A DNA stretch of 64,000 nt from Serratia proteamaculans_D (GTDB taxonomy: Bacteria; Pseudomonadota; Gammaproteobacteria; Enterobacterales; Enterobacteriaceae). The stretch lies in NCBI RefSeq assembly GCF_049959315.1, contig NZ_CP188201.1; one strand, given 5' to 3'. Every line of letters starts with the position of its first letter. The stretch's first letter is position 1. The translations under genes were made by a program, and so were the position numbers. Shown here piece after piece: positions 49,599-59,037 of the stretch. Below the pieces are notes generated by a model, which did no database searches, was not told the DNA's origin, and worked only from the letters and a program-made list of their open reading frames with translations.

Positions 49599-49659
49599 AT
49601 CGAATTGACCCGTCCTAAATAGCGTTGACACATTTTACTCACGCACAGAGGAAAATGTG

Positions 49660-50058
49660 ATGAACCAGTATGTTAAACGCACGCAACGCGATTACTCTCT
49701 ATCCTTTAAATTAGCCGTCGTCGAACAGGTGGAAAAAGGCGAAATGACCTGCCGTCAGGCCACTGACCGTTACGGTATTCAGGGAAACGCAACGGTGTTG
49801 AACTGGCTACGCAAGCACGGTCAGCTCGACTGGCGCTCATCCTCCCCCACAAGAACGTGCGGAGTCACCATGCCTAAAATGCCGCTTACGCCCGAACAAC
49901 GCATTAAAGAGCTGGAACAGCAACTGGCTGAATCAGAAGTCAAAGCCCAGTTTTTTGAAGCCGTTGTGAAAGTGATGAATACCGAGTTCGGAGCCACGCT
50001 GACAAAAAAGCAGTTGGCCGTCTTATCACGCAAACACAAACGCCGAGACTCACAATAA
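49660..50058 (+). CDS. IS3-family transposase OrfA (helix-turn-helix subunit)
   Basis: A 132-residue protein beginning MNQYVKRTQRDYSLSFKLAV. The helix-turn-helix (~residues 15-55, CRQATDRYGIQGNATVLNWL) binds the element's ends. A heptad-rich coiled coil follows (TPEQRIKELEQQLAESEVKAQF). OrfB continues in the -1 frame; programmed frameshifting at 50004-50010 would yield the active fusion OrfAB. Confidence 0.88.
   Translation: MNQYVKRTQRDYSLSFKLAVVEQVEKGEMTCRQATDRYGIQGNATVLNWLRKHGQLDWRSSSPTRTCGVTMPKMPLTPEQRIKELEQQLAESEVKAQFFEAVVKVMNTEFGATLTKKQLAVLSRKHKRRDSQ
50004..50010 (+). promoter_or_regulatory. Slippery heptamer A AAA AAG for -1 frameshifting
   Basis: A AAA AAG is in phase with OrfA codons (ACA-AAA-AAG). 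The -1 frame from here is open through to OrfB without a stop, so a slip produces a continuous OrfAB transposase. Confidence 0.75.
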
Positions 50059-50075
50059 CGCGCGTCTGCCGGTAT

Positions 50076-50873
50076 ATGGGCATCAGTCGGCAGGCGTGGT
50101 ATCAGTCATTGCAACGCGAGTGCGGGAAAGAAAGACAGGCCCGGCACATCGTTGAGCAGGTGACCGCCATTCGGCTGCACCAGCCCCGGCTGGGCACACG
50201 CAAACTGCATTACTTGTTGCGACAGCAGCCAGAGCCCGCGTTGCACGTTGGCCGGGACCGCCTGTTCCAGATACTGCGCTGTTCACGGCTGCTGGTGATG
50301 CCCAAACGGGCCTATCACAAGACAACACACAGCCACCATCGTTTTTACCGCCATCCCAACTTGTTGAAGCCGGGTGCAAATCAGGTCATTGCCCATCGCC
50401 CGGAACAGGTGTGGGTAGCGGATATCACCTACCTTCCGCTGCGGACAGGGACGGCGTATCTGAGTCTGGTAACGGATGCGTGGTCGCGAAAAATCGTGGG
50501 TTATCATGTTCATGACAGCCTGCATACCCGGCATGTGGCCAGCGCGTTCAAAATGGCGCTGGCCGGCAGGCGTACAACGCACTCGCTGGTTCATCACTCA
50601 GACCGGGGTATCCAATACTGCTCGAAGGAATATCAGGCGTTACATCAACGCCATGGTGTCACCTGTTCGATGACGGACGGATATGACTGTTACCAGAATG
50701 CCCTGGCAGAACGGGTAAACGGGATATTAAAAATGGAATATCTGCTTGGCAGACCGGAAGATATCGGGCAGGCAAGGAAGATGGTCAGGCAGTCAGTGGA
50801 GATCTACAACACACGGCGACCACATCTGTCGCTACAATACAAAACGCCCGATGAAGTTCATCTGGCGTTATAA
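50076..50873 (+). CDS. IS3-family transposase OrfB (DDE catalytic subunit)
   Basis: 265 residues from the ATG at 50076; the frame is open upstream to the slippery site, as expected for the OrfAB fusion. The rve-type integrase core has the DDE triad: D in VWVADITY, D in HHSDRGIQY and E in NALAERVNGILK. The N-terminal region CRYMGISRQAWYQS is typical of IS3-family OrfB. No frameshift or stop interrupts it. Confidence 0.9.
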   Translation: MGISRQAWYQSLQRECGKERQARHIVEQVTAIRLHQPRLGTRKLHYLLRQQPEPALHVGRDRLFQILRCSRLLVMPKRAYHKTTHSHHRFYRHPNLLKPGANQVIAHRPEQVWVADITYLPLRTGTAYLSLVTDAWSRKIVGYHVHDSLHTRHVASAFKMALAGRRTTHSLVHHSDRGIQYCSKEYQALHQRHGVTCSMTDGYDCYQNALAERVNGILKMEYLLGRPEDIGQARKMVRQSVEIYNTRRPHLSLQYKTPDEVHLAL

Positions 50874-50910
50874 GGCTGAAAAGTGTCAACCTATAGCAGG
50901 ACTAGTCAAA

Positions 50911-52950
50911 TTACATATCCGGGAAGGTCAGGGTATTGCCCGGTGCCTCACGGTGGATATGCACAAAGTTCAGGTGTTTCTCGTACTGATCGAGGATATC
51001 GCCGATCACCTGTTCTTTGCTGTAGTCCATCAGGTCATTGCCCTGGGTGCCTTCCATCAGGAAGGTTTCCAGCCGGTAGTAGTGCGACTTGCCGGAGCGG
51101 GCGCGATAGGTAAAGCCCGGTACCGAGTAACGCTGCGGCCAGATCTGATAGATAAAGTTTTGCTCCTCGCCTAAATGCACCAGCAGTTCCAGATGGTTTA
51201 AACGCTCATCTTCGGTCGGCGGCACCTCACTGAATTCCACTTTGGCCCCGCGCAATTCCAGCTCACGTGCCACTTCCTGCATCGCCGGTCGGCAACGGGT
51301 ATCCATCATTTTCTGTGTGTACTGGGTGCCTGGATAATTCATCACTCGTGACAGGCGCTGTTTCCAGTTCAACACGTCATTGCTGGACACCGGCATTGGT
51401 GCGGTGGTGTTCAGGGCGCTAGCCTTGCGGTAATCCTCCACCCGTAGCGATTTATACAGCCCGGCCATCACGAAGAAGATCACAAAGCTGAACGGCAGGC
51501 CCATGATCACCGTGGTTTTCTGTAGCGCGGGCACGCCGTCGGTCATCAACATCCCTATGGTCAGCAGGCCAATCGCCACCGACCAGAAAATACGCAGCCA
51601 GTTGGGAGCGTCATTATTGATATCACTCAGGCGCGAGGTGAAGTTACCTAGCACCAGCGAGCCTGAATCTGCCGAGGTGACGTAGAACAACAACCCGGTG
51701 ATAGTGGCCACCGAAGCGCTGAAGGTAAAGCCCGGATACTGCGCGAGCAGGCTGTAGAAGCCCCGTTCCGGGTACTGCATCACTTCCTGCGCGAAGGCGG
51801 CGTTGCCGTGAATAATCTGGTACAGCGCGCTGTTACCGAAGATCGACAACCACAGCAGAGTAAACACAAACGGAATAATCAGCGTGCCGACCACGAACTG
51901 GCGGATGGTGCGCCCGCGTGAAATTCGCGCCAGGAACAGGCCGACAAACGGCGCCCATGCGACCCACCAGGCCCAGAAGAACAGGGTCCAGTTGTTCATC
52001 CACTCCACCGGGCGATCGAAGGCGAAACTGTTGAGCGTCATGCCCATAAAGCGGTTGATGTAATCACCGACGTTAAGCACCAGCGCATTGAGCAGGAACT
52101 CGGTATCGCCGAAGAACAGCACGAATAAAATCAGCCCCAGCGCCAACAGCACGTTGAGCTCGGAAAGAATACGGATGCCCTTATTGACGCCGGAAGTCAC
52201 CGAAATGGTGGCCATGATCACCGAAAGCAGGATCAGCGCGGCCTGAACCGTCAGGTTTTCCGGTATGTGGAACAGCACTTTCAGCCCGTAGTTCAACTGC
52301 ACTACGCCAATACCGAGCGTGGTAGCGATGCCGAAGATGGTACCCAGCACCGCGGCGATATCTACGCTGTGGCCAATCGGGCCATTGATGCGTTTACCGA
52401 AAATCGGGTACAGCGCTGAACGGATGGTCAGCGGCAGATTATAGCGGTAGCTGAAGTAGCCCAGGGCGATGCCCATCAATGCGTACATCGACCAGCCGGT
52501 CAGGCCGTAGTGGAACAGCGTCCAAACCATGGCCTGGCGTGCGGCTTCCAGCGTCTGACCCTGGCCTTCCGGCGGCATCATATATTGTGTCACTGGTTCG
52601 GCGACCGAGAAGAACATCAGATCGATGCCGATACCGGCGGCAAACAGCATCGCCGCCCAGCTCATCAGGCTGAATTCGGGTTTTGATTGCTCAGGCCCGA
52701 GCTTGATCGAACCAAAGCGCGAAGCGGCGATAAACACCACAAATACAATGTACAGGGTGGCGGCCAGCAGGTAGTACCAGCCGAAGGTGGTTGAAACCCA
52801 ATTCAGGGTGCGGGTGATCCATCGCCCGGAGAAATCGGTAAAAAAGATGGTCATCAGCGAGAAGGCCAAAATCAGCCCTGCCGAGGTAAAGAAAACCACA
52901 GGATTAAGGCCATCCTTTTGCGGTTTTGAGGAGGTTTCGCGTGTTGTCAT
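50911..52950 (-). CDS. betT: High-affinity choline transporter BetT
   Basis: A 679-residue BCCT-family symporter with 12 helices (residues ~20-515) and a long cytoplasmic C-terminal domain (~160 residues), as in E. coli BetT, where it senses osmolarity. The BCCT signature WTLFFWAWWVAWAPFVGLFL and the aromatic substrate-binding residues are present. It imports choline using the proton gradient. The ATG at 52950 follows GAGG at 6 bp and is preferred to the extension to 52995. The IS element abuts its stop codon. Confidence 0.94.
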   Translation of the reverse strand: MTTRETSSKPQKDGLNPVVFFTSAGLILAFSLMTIFFTDFSGRWITRTLNWVSTTFGWYYLLAATLYIVFVVFIAASRFGSIKLGPEQSKPEFSLMSWAAMLFAAGIGIDLMFFSVAEPVTQYMMPPEGQGQTLEAARQAMVWTLFHYGLTGWSMYALMGIALGYFSYRYNLPLTIRSALYPIFGKRINGPIGHSVDIAAVLGTIFGIATTLGIGVVQLNYGLKVLFHIPENLTVQAALILLSVIMATISVTSGVNKGIRILSELNVLLALGLILFVLFFGDTEFLLNALVLNVGDYINRFMGMTLNSFAFDRPVEWMNNWTLFFWAWWVAWAPFVGLFLARISRGRTIRQFVVGTLIIPFVFTLLWLSIFGNSALYQIIHGNAAFAQEVMQYPERGFYSLLAQYPGFTFSASVATITGLLFYVTSADSGSLVLGNFTSRLSDINNDAPNWLRIFWSVAIGLLTIGMLMTDGVPALQKTTVIMGLPFSFVIFFVMAGLYKSLRVEDYRKASALNTTAPMPVSSNDVLNWKQRLSRVMNYPGTQYTQKMMDTRCRPAMQEVARELELRGAKVEFSEVPPTEDERLNHLELLVHLGEEQNFIYQIWPQRYSVPGFTYRARSGKSHYYRLETFLMEGTQGNDLMDYSKEQVIGDILDQYEKHLNFVHIHREAPGNTLTFPDM

Positions 52951-53243
52951 CGTCTTCCTCTGTTTTTTAACAACTGAGTAAAATCGTGCCCACACACCAG
53001 CCTGAACGACACACAGGTGTTGTCCGGAAACAGTGCGGATAAAAACGCCGCGGCAATCGCTATTCTGCTTGCCAAAGATTGCCGCTTTGCTTGTTAACGA
53101 AGCGGAAAATCGCCTCGTGGTGGGAACCGCTTACAGACACTGATTTTGGTCAGATTCGTTAAATACCTCACAAAAATCAGCCAGTTCCACAACCGAAAAA
53201 TACATATTTGTAACCAATCGGCAATAAAATATATGCAATTTTT

Positions 53244-53257
53244 ATTGAACGTTCAAT
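53244..53257. promoter_or_regulatory. Perfect palindrome in the betT-betI region, candidate BetI operator
   Basis: ATTGAACGTTCAAT is perfectly symmetric and lies in the 414-bp divergent region, 107 bp before betI. It is the only strong palindrome I found there and fits a TetR-family operator. BetI represses both directions in the absence of choline in relatives. Confidence 0.65.
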
Positions 53258-53364
53258 CAAAAAAAAGTTTAATAGTGGCCATGAAGACCAAGTTCAGCAG
53301 GTGGAAAGACGGTGAAATCCCGCCGCTGAGACGAGGCCGAAATCGGTTTTGTGAGAGTCGAATT

Positions 53365-53961
53365 ATGCCAAAGGTAGGAATGCAGCCGATCAGAAGGCAG
53401 CAGTTGATAGATGCCACGCTGGCCGCGGTCAATGAAGTTGGAATGCACGATGCCACCATTGCGCAGATAGCGCGTCGGGCGGGGGTTTCCAACGGCATAA
53501 TCAGCCACTATTTCAAGGATAAGAATGGCCTGCTGGAAGCCACGATGCGCTATTTGATTAGCCATCTGGGCGAGGCGGTGAAGCTAAGGTTACAGGCGCT
53601 GAGCGACCACAGCCCGGCATCACGGCTGCAGGCGATCGTCGCCGGCAACTTTGACGACAGCCAGATCAACAGTGCGGCGATGAAAACCTGGCTGGCCTTT
53701 TGGGCCAGCAGTCTGCATCAGCCACAGTTGAACCGGCTGCAGCAGGTGAATGGTCGTCGTCTGTATTCCAACCTGTGCGCCGAATTTAGCCGGGTACTGC
53801 CGCAGACGCAGGCAAGGCTGGCGGCCAAAGGGCTGGCGGCGTTGATCGACGGTCTGTGGTTGCGCAGCGCATTGCGCGGTGCGGCATTTAACCAGGCGCA
53901 GGCGATAGCGCTCACTACCGATTACATTACGTTTCAACTCCGGGGGCACACGCCACCCTGA
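53365..53961 (+). CDS. betI: TetR-family choline-responsive repressor BetI
   Basis: A 198-residue repressor starting MPKVGMQPIRRQQLIDATL, nearly identical to E. coli BetI, which fixes the start despite the open frame back to 53146. The TetR helix-turn-helix is at ~27-47 (TIAQIARRAGVSNGIISHYF). Choline releases it from the bet control region. It is the first gene of betIBA, 20 bp before betB. Confidence 0.94.
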   Translation: MPKVGMQPIRRQQLIDATLAAVNEVGMHDATIAQIARRAGVSNGIISHYFKDKNGLLEATMRYLISHLGEAVKLRLQALSDHSPASRLQAIVAGNFDDSQINSAAMKTWLAFWASSLHQPQLNRLQQVNGRRLYSNLCAEFSRVLPQTQARLAAKGLAALIDGLWLRSALRGAAFNQAQAIALTTDYITFQLRGHTPP

Positions 53962-53981
53962 GGACAACCCAAGGAGAACCT

Positions 53982-55454
53982 ATGTCCCGTTTTGGCTTAC
54001 AGAAGCTCTATATTAATGGCGCCTATGTAGACAGTACCGATGGAAAAACCTTCAACGCAGTGAACCCGGCAAACGGCGAAGTGCTTGCCGAAATCCAGTC
54101 CGCCAGCGCTGAAGACGTCAACCGTGCGGTGGCCAGCGCAGCCAGCGGACAAAAGGTGTGGGCGGCGATGACGGCAATGGCGCGTTCTCGCATTTTACGT
54201 CGTGCAGTGGATATCCTGCGCGAACGTAACGACGAACTGGCCGCGCTGGAAACGCTGGATACCGGCAAGGCGATGTCGGAAACCACGGCGGTAGATATTG
54301 TCACCGGTGCTGACGTGCTGGAGTATTACGCTGGCCTGATCCCATCCATCGAGGGGCAGCAGATCCCGCTGCGCGATAGCTCCTTTGTTTATACCCGCCG
54401 CGAACCCCTGGGTGTGGTGGCCGGTATCGGCGCCTGGAACTACCCGATCCAAATCGCCTTATGGAAGTCTGCCCCCGCGCTGGCGGCAGGCAACGCCATG
54501 ATTTTCAAACCCAGTGAAGTGACTTCTTTGACGGCGCTGAAGCTGGCGGAGATCTACACTGAGGCCGGCCTGCCGGACGGCGTATTCAACGTGGTCACCG
54601 GCAGCGGCGCAGAAGTGGGCCAATACCTGACCGATCACCCCGGCATCGCCAAGGTGTCGTTCACCGGCGGGGTGAAAACCGGCAAGAAAGTGATGGCTAA
54701 TGCCTCCGGCTCGACGCTGAAAGAAGTCACCATGGAACTGGGTGGGAAATCGCCGCTGATTATCTTTGACGACGCCGATTTGGATCGCGCCGCTGATATC
54801 GCCATGATGGCCAACTTCTACAGCTCCGGCCAGGTGTGTACCAACGGCACCCGCGTATTTGTTCCCGCAGCGTTGCAGTCACAATTTGAAGCCAAAATCC
54901 TCGAGCGTGTAAAACGCATCCGTCTGGGAGACCCTACCGATCCGCAAACCAACTTTGGCCCGCTGGTCAGTTTTGCTCATATGGAATCGGTGCTGCACTT
55001 TATCGAAAGCGGCAAGAACAGCGGTGCGCGTCTGCTGTGCGGTGGCGAGCGTGTCACTGAAGGTGAATTTGCCAAGGGCGCTTATGTGGCCCCGACGGTG
55101 TTTACCGATTGCCGTGACGAGATGGAAATTGTGCGTGAAGAGATCTTCGGGCCGGTGATGAGCATCCTCAGCTATCAAAGTGAAGACGAAGTAGTACGCC
55201 GCGCCAACGATACCACCTTTGGTCTGGCCGCCGGAGTGGTCACTAATGATCTGACGCGTGCCCACCGGGTTATTCATCAACTGGAAGCCGGCATTTGCTG
55301 GATTAATACCTGGGGTGAATCGGCGGCAGAAATGCCGGTCGGCGGTTACAAGCAGTCCGGCGTTGGCCGCGAGAATGGCCTCGGCACGCTGGAACATTAC
55401 ACCCAAATTAAGTCGGTTCAGGTCGAGCTGGGCGAATACGCCTCGGTATTTTAA
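53982..55454 (+). CDS. betB: Betaine aldehyde dehydrogenase BetB
   Basis: A 490-residue NAD(P)-dependent aldehyde dehydrogenase. The cofactor motif FTGGVKTGKKV, the general base Glu in VTMELGGKSPLI and the catalytic Cys in SSGQVCTNGTRVFV are present. It oxidises betaine aldehyde to glycine betaine, the second step of osmoprotectant synthesis. The length equals E. coli BetB. Confidence 0.95.
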   Translation: MSRFGLQKLYINGAYVDSTDGKTFNAVNPANGEVLAEIQSASAEDVNRAVASAASGQKVWAAMTAMARSRILRRAVDILRERNDELAALETLDTGKAMSETTAVDIVTGADVLEYYAGLIPSIEGQQIPLRDSSFVYTRREPLGVVAGIGAWNYPIQIALWKSAPALAAGNAMIFKPSEVTSLTALKLAEIYTEAGLPDGVFNVVTGSGAEVGQYLTDHPGIAKVSFTGGVKTGKKVMANASGSTLKEVTMELGGKSPLIIFDDADLDRAADIAMMANFYSSGQVCTNGTRVFVPAALQSQFEAKILERVKRIRLGDPTDPQTNFGPLVSFAHMESVLHFIESGKNSGARLLCGGERVTEGEFAKGAYVAPTVFTDCRDEMEIVREEIFGPVMSILSYQSEDEVVRRANDTTFGLAAGVVTNDLTRAHRVIHQLEAGICWINTWGESAAEMPVGGYKQSGVGRENGLGTLEHYTQIKSVQVELGEYASVF

Positions 55455-55520
55455 CTATCCCCGCTTTTTCTTTCGCCTGGCGCGTTCGCGTCAGGCGCAT
55501 TGCCTATCAGGAGATAATCG

Positions 55521-57188
55521 ATGGAATACGATTACATCATTATCGGGGCCGGCTCGGCCGGTAATGTATTAGCCACCCGTTTGACCGAAGACGCTGACGT
55601 CAGCGTGCTGCTGCTGGAAGCCGGCGGCCCGGACTATCGGATGGATTTTCGCACTCAGATGCCGGCGGCGTTGGCCTTCCCGCTGCAGGGCCGCCGTTAC
55701 AACTGGGCCTATGAAACCGACCCTGAGCCGCACATGAATAATCGCCGCATGGAATGTGGCCGTGGTAAGGGCTTGGGTGGTTCGTCGCTGATAAACGGCA
55801 TGTGCTACATCCGCGGCAACGCGATGGATTTCGATAATTGGGCAAAGGCACCGGGTCTGGAAGACTGGAGCTACCTGGACTGTCTGCCGTATTTCCGCAA
55901 GGCGGAAACCCGCGATATCGGGCCGAACGATTTTCACGGTGGCGATGGCCCGGTCAGCGTTACCACGCCGAAAGCCGGTAACAACGAATTATTCCACGCG
56001 ATGGTGGAGGCTGGCGTTCAGGCGGGCTACCCGCGTACCGAAGATCTGAACGGCTACCAGCAGGAAGGCTTCGGCCCGATGGATCGCACCGTAACGCCGA
56101 AAGGCCGCCGTGCCAGCACCGCTCGCGGTTATCTCGATCAGGCACGATCTCGCCCTAATTTGAAGATTGTGACCCACGCGCTGACCGACCGCATCCGTTT
56201 CGAGGGCAAACGTGCCGTGGGCGTTGACTACTTGCAGGGGGAGGCAAAGGAAATCACCAGTGCTCGTGCGCGTCGGGAAGTGCTGCTGTGCGCCGGGGCG
56301 ATCGCCTCGCCACAGATCCTGCAGCGCTCCGGCGTGGGGCCGGCGGCCTTGCTGAACCGTCTGGATATTGATCTGGTGCACGAACTGCCGGGGGTGGGTG
56401 AGAACCTGCAAGACCATCTGGAAATGTACCTGCAGTACGCCTGTAAAAAACCGGTGTCGTTGTACCCGGCGTTGCAATGGTTTAACCAACCGAAAATCGG
56501 TGCGGAGTGGCTGTTCAACGGCAGCGGTATTGGTGCCAGCAACCAGTTTGAAGCCGGTGGTTTTATCCGCAGCCGTGAAGAGTTCGCCTGGCCGAACATT
56601 CAGTATCATTTCCTGCCGGTGGCGATTAACTACAACGGCAGTAATGCGGTGAAAGAGCACGGTTTCCAGGCGCATGTCGGTTCGATGCGCTCTCCGAGCC
56701 GCGGCCGGGTGCAGGTCAAATCCAAAGATCCGCGTCAGCACCCGAGTATCTTGTTCAACTATATGGCGACCGAGCAGGACTGGCAGGAGTTCCGCGATGC
56801 TATCCGTATCACGCGTGAAATCATGGCGCAGCCGGCGCTCGATGAGTACCGCGGTCGCGAAATCAGTCCGGGGCCGGAAGTGCAGACCGACGAACAGTTG
56901 GACGCTTTTGTGCGTGAACATGCCGAAACCGCCTTCCATCCTTCCTGCTCATGCAAAATGGGCGAAGACGAAATGGCGGTTGTGGATGGTCAGGGCCGGG
57001 TGCACGGCATGGAAGGGCTGCGGGTGGTGGATGCGTCAATTATGCCGTTGATCATTACCGGTAATCTGAATGCCACCACCATCATGATCGCCGAGAAAAT
57101 TGCCGACCGTATCCGCCAGCGTCCACCGCTGCCGCGCAGCACTGCAGAATACTATGTGGCCGGTGACGCCCCGGCGCGTAAACAGTAA
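55521..57188 (+). CDS. betA: Choline dehydrogenase BetA
   Basis: A 555-residue GMC-family flavoprotein. The FAD-binding motif is IIGAGSAGNVLATRL at the N-terminus. The GMC signature GRGKGLGGSSLINGMCYIRG and the C-terminal catalytic His/Asn region (AFHPSCSCKMG, ITGNLNATT) are present. It oxidises choline to betaine aldehyde at the membrane. It follows betB by 66 bp, completing betIBA. Its end is convergent with the next gene. Confidence 0.95.
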   Translation: MEYDYIIIGAGSAGNVLATRLTEDADVSVLLLEAGGPDYRMDFRTQMPAALAFPLQGRRYNWAYETDPEPHMNNRRMECGRGKGLGGSSLINGMCYIRGNAMDFDNWAKAPGLEDWSYLDCLPYFRKAETRDIGPNDFHGGDGPVSVTTPKAGNNELFHAMVEAGVQAGYPRTEDLNGYQQEGFGPMDRTVTPKGRRASTARGYLDQARSRPNLKIVTHALTDRIRFEGKRAVGVDYLQGEAKEITSARARREVLLCAGAIASPQILQRSGVGPAALLNRLDIDLVHELPGVGENLQDHLEMYLQYACKKPVSLYPALQWFNQPKIGAEWLFNGSGIGASNQFEAGGFIRSREEFAWPNIQYHFLPVAINYNGSNAVKEHGFQAHVGSMRSPSRGRVQVKSKDPRQHPSILFNYMATEQDWQEFRDAIRITREIMAQPALDEYRGREISPGPEVQTDEQLDAFVREHAETAFHPSCSCKMGEDEMAVVDGQGRVHGMEGLRVVDASIMPLIITGNLNATTIMIAEKIADRIRQRPPLPRSTAEYYVAGDAPARKQ

Positions 57189-57281
57189 CCAACATGTCCT
57201 CTTGCCGCTAAGGGGGAGGGCTGCTGTAGCAAGCAACCCCTCTCCAAAGTCCTTCCCTGAGGCGAGGGGACAATCCACCGC

Positions 57282-58904
57282 TTAAACCGGCAGGGAGATC
57301 GCCTGATCGAAACTGTTTGGTGTCGCCATACGCCACATGCGCGCATAGAAATCGCTTTCAATCTCTTTTTGCAACAGTGCCCCAGGTTTCAGGTAGTAAT
57401 AGATGTCGGCATAGACCTTGATCTCCGTTGAGGTAATACGGCGCAGCATATGGTGTGAAGTCAACTGCTCCGGACGGCTGACCCCGGCTGCCGCCAACAT
57501 TTCCGCCAGTGCTTTTACCGTGTTCTGGTGAAAATGGTAAACGCGCTCCGCCTTGTTTGGCACCACCAGTGCTTTCTGCCGTAGCGGATCCTGGGTGGCG
57601 ACGCCGGTCGGGCAGTGGTTGGTGTGGCAACTTTGCGATTGAATGCAGCCTACGGCGAACATAAAGCCGCGCGCTGAATTCACCCAATCGGCACCCAGTA
57701 CCAATACGCTGGCGATGTCGAAGGCGCTGATAATCTTGCCGCTGGCACCGATTTTGATTTGGTCACGCAATCCACAACCAACCAGCGTGTTATGCACGAA
57801 CAACAGCCCTTCGCGCAGGGGCATGCCCATATAGTTGGACAACTCCAGCGGAGCCGCCCCGGTGCCGCCTTCTTTGCCGTCCACCACGATAAAGTCCGGC
57901 AATATTTGAGTCTGCAACATGGCCTTGGCGATGGCGACAAACTCCCAGGGGTGGCCGATACACAGCTTGAAGCCCACGGGTTTGCCACCAGACAGCTCGC
58001 GCAACTGCTGGATGAAGTGCATCATTTCCACCGGGGTGCTAAAGGCGCTGTGTGAGGCCGGTGAAATACAGTCGACGCCTTCTGGTACACCACGCGTCGC
58101 GGCAATTTCCGCATCCACTTTTTTCGCCGGTAGAATACCACCATGGCCCGGCTTGGCGCCCTGACTGAGTTTGATTTCAATCATTTTGACCTGTGGGTTT
58201 TTAGCCTGCTCGGCAAAGCGCTGTGGATCAAAATGGCCATCGCTGGTGCGGCAACCGAAATAGCCGCTACCCAATTCCCACACCAGATCGCCGCCGTTCT
58301 CACGGTGATAGCGGCTGATGCTGCCTTCACCGGTGTCATGATAGAAATTGCCCTTGGCCGCGCCCAGATTGAGAGCACGAATGGCATTGGCTGACAGCGC
58401 GCCGAAACTCATGGCGGAGATATTGAAGATAGAAGCGGAGTAGGGCTGGCTGCAGCCGGGGCCGCCGATCGCCACGCGGAAGCTGGTCGGATCGGATACC
58501 GCTACCGGGCACATGGAATGGCCGATGCATTCATAGCCGGTTTGATACACGTCCAGCTGAGTGCCGAATGGTTTGTCACCCATCTCGTTTTTGGCGCGGC
58601 GATAGACCAGCGTGCGTTGGGTACGGGAGAATGGGATCTGCGCGTTATCTTCTTCCAATAAATACTGGCGGATTTCCGGCCGGATAAACTCGAAGAAGAA
58701 GCGCAGGCGGCCAATGATCGGGTAGTTACGGCAGATGGCGTGGCGCTGTTGGGTCAAATCGTAAATCCCCAATGCGCTCAGCCCTCCAAAAATGATCGCC
58801 GGTAGCCAAAACCAGGGCCGGTGCGGCAACAGTGCCAAAGATGCCAGCGTCAGCAAGATGCTCAACACAAAGCAGGTATAACGGCTGAATAAGGACGACT
58901 TCAT
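57282..58904 (-). CDS. FMN/Fe-S glutamate-synthase-domain membrane protein
   Basis: A 540-residue protein. Two hydrophobic N-terminal helices (~10-45) anchor it. The rest is the FMN-binding central domain of glutamate synthase (GltB): KPGHGGILPAKKVDAEI, FIVVDGKEGGTGAAP and the 3Fe-4S cysteines C-x5-C-x4-C (CIQSQSCHTNHCPTG). There is no N-terminal glutaminase domain or catalytic Cys1, and no GltD partner nearby, so it is not a classical glutamate synthase. The ATG at 58904 follows GGAG at 5 bp. The electron donor and substrate are unknown. Confidence 0.85.
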   Translation of the reverse strand: MKSSLFSRYTCFVLSILLTLASLALLPHRPWFWLPAIIFGGLSALGIYDLTQQRHAICRNYPIIGRLRFFFEFIRPEIRQYLLEEDNAQIPFSRTQRTLVYRRAKNEMGDKPFGTQLDVYQTGYECIGHSMCPVAVSDPTSFRVAIGGPGCSQPYSASIFNISAMSFGALSANAIRALNLGAAKGNFYHDTGEGSISRYHRENGGDLVWELGSGYFGCRTSDGHFDPQRFAEQAKNPQVKMIEIKLSQGAKPGHGGILPAKKVDAEIAATRGVPEGVDCISPASHSAFSTPVEMMHFIQQLRELSGGKPVGFKLCIGHPWEFVAIAKAMLQTQILPDFIVVDGKEGGTGAAPLELSNYMGMPLREGLLFVHNTLVGCGLRDQIKIGASGKIISAFDIASVLVLGADWVNSARGFMFAVGCIQSQSCHTNHCPTGVATQDPLRQKALVVPNKAERVYHFHQNTVKALAEMLAAAGVSRPEQLTSHHMLRRITSTEIKVYADIYYYLKPGALLQKEIESDFYARMWRMATPNSFDQAISLPV

Positions 58905-59005
58905 AACATCTCCAGATGTTGAGAATACGGACAAAAGGCTTTGTCGCTAAAAGTAATTTTCTCAATACGAATAAAAACAAAGGATTATGTCTTCTGGTCT
59001 ACCCC

Positions 59006-59037
59006 AAACATCCGAAAACCACGTTTTTCGGGTGTTT
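59006..59037. repeat. Long hairpin in the 315-bp gap upstream of the GltB-domain gene
   Basis: AAACATCCGAAAA pairs with TTTTCGGGTGTTT (13 bp, one wobble, 6-nt loop). No gene is supported between 58905 and 59219; the 88-residue frame there is not convincing. It may end transcription from either flanking gene or act in the leader of the GltB-domain gene. Confidence 0.6.

Larger units (their letters stand above)
49606..50908 (+). mobile_element. Intact IS3-family insertion sequence, 1303 bp
   Basis: The ends are imperfect 26-bp inverted repeats at 49606-49631 and 50883-50908. Both start TGAC, share GTCCT and end in GTTGACAC. AAT flanks both sides (49603-49605 and 50909-50911) as a 3-bp target duplication. 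Two overlapping frames encode OrfA and the DDE transposase OrfB with a slippery heptamer. The copy appears intact. The subgroup was not assigned. It inserted at the very end of betT: the right-hand target duplication supplies the first base of the betT stop triplet. Confidence 0.93.
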
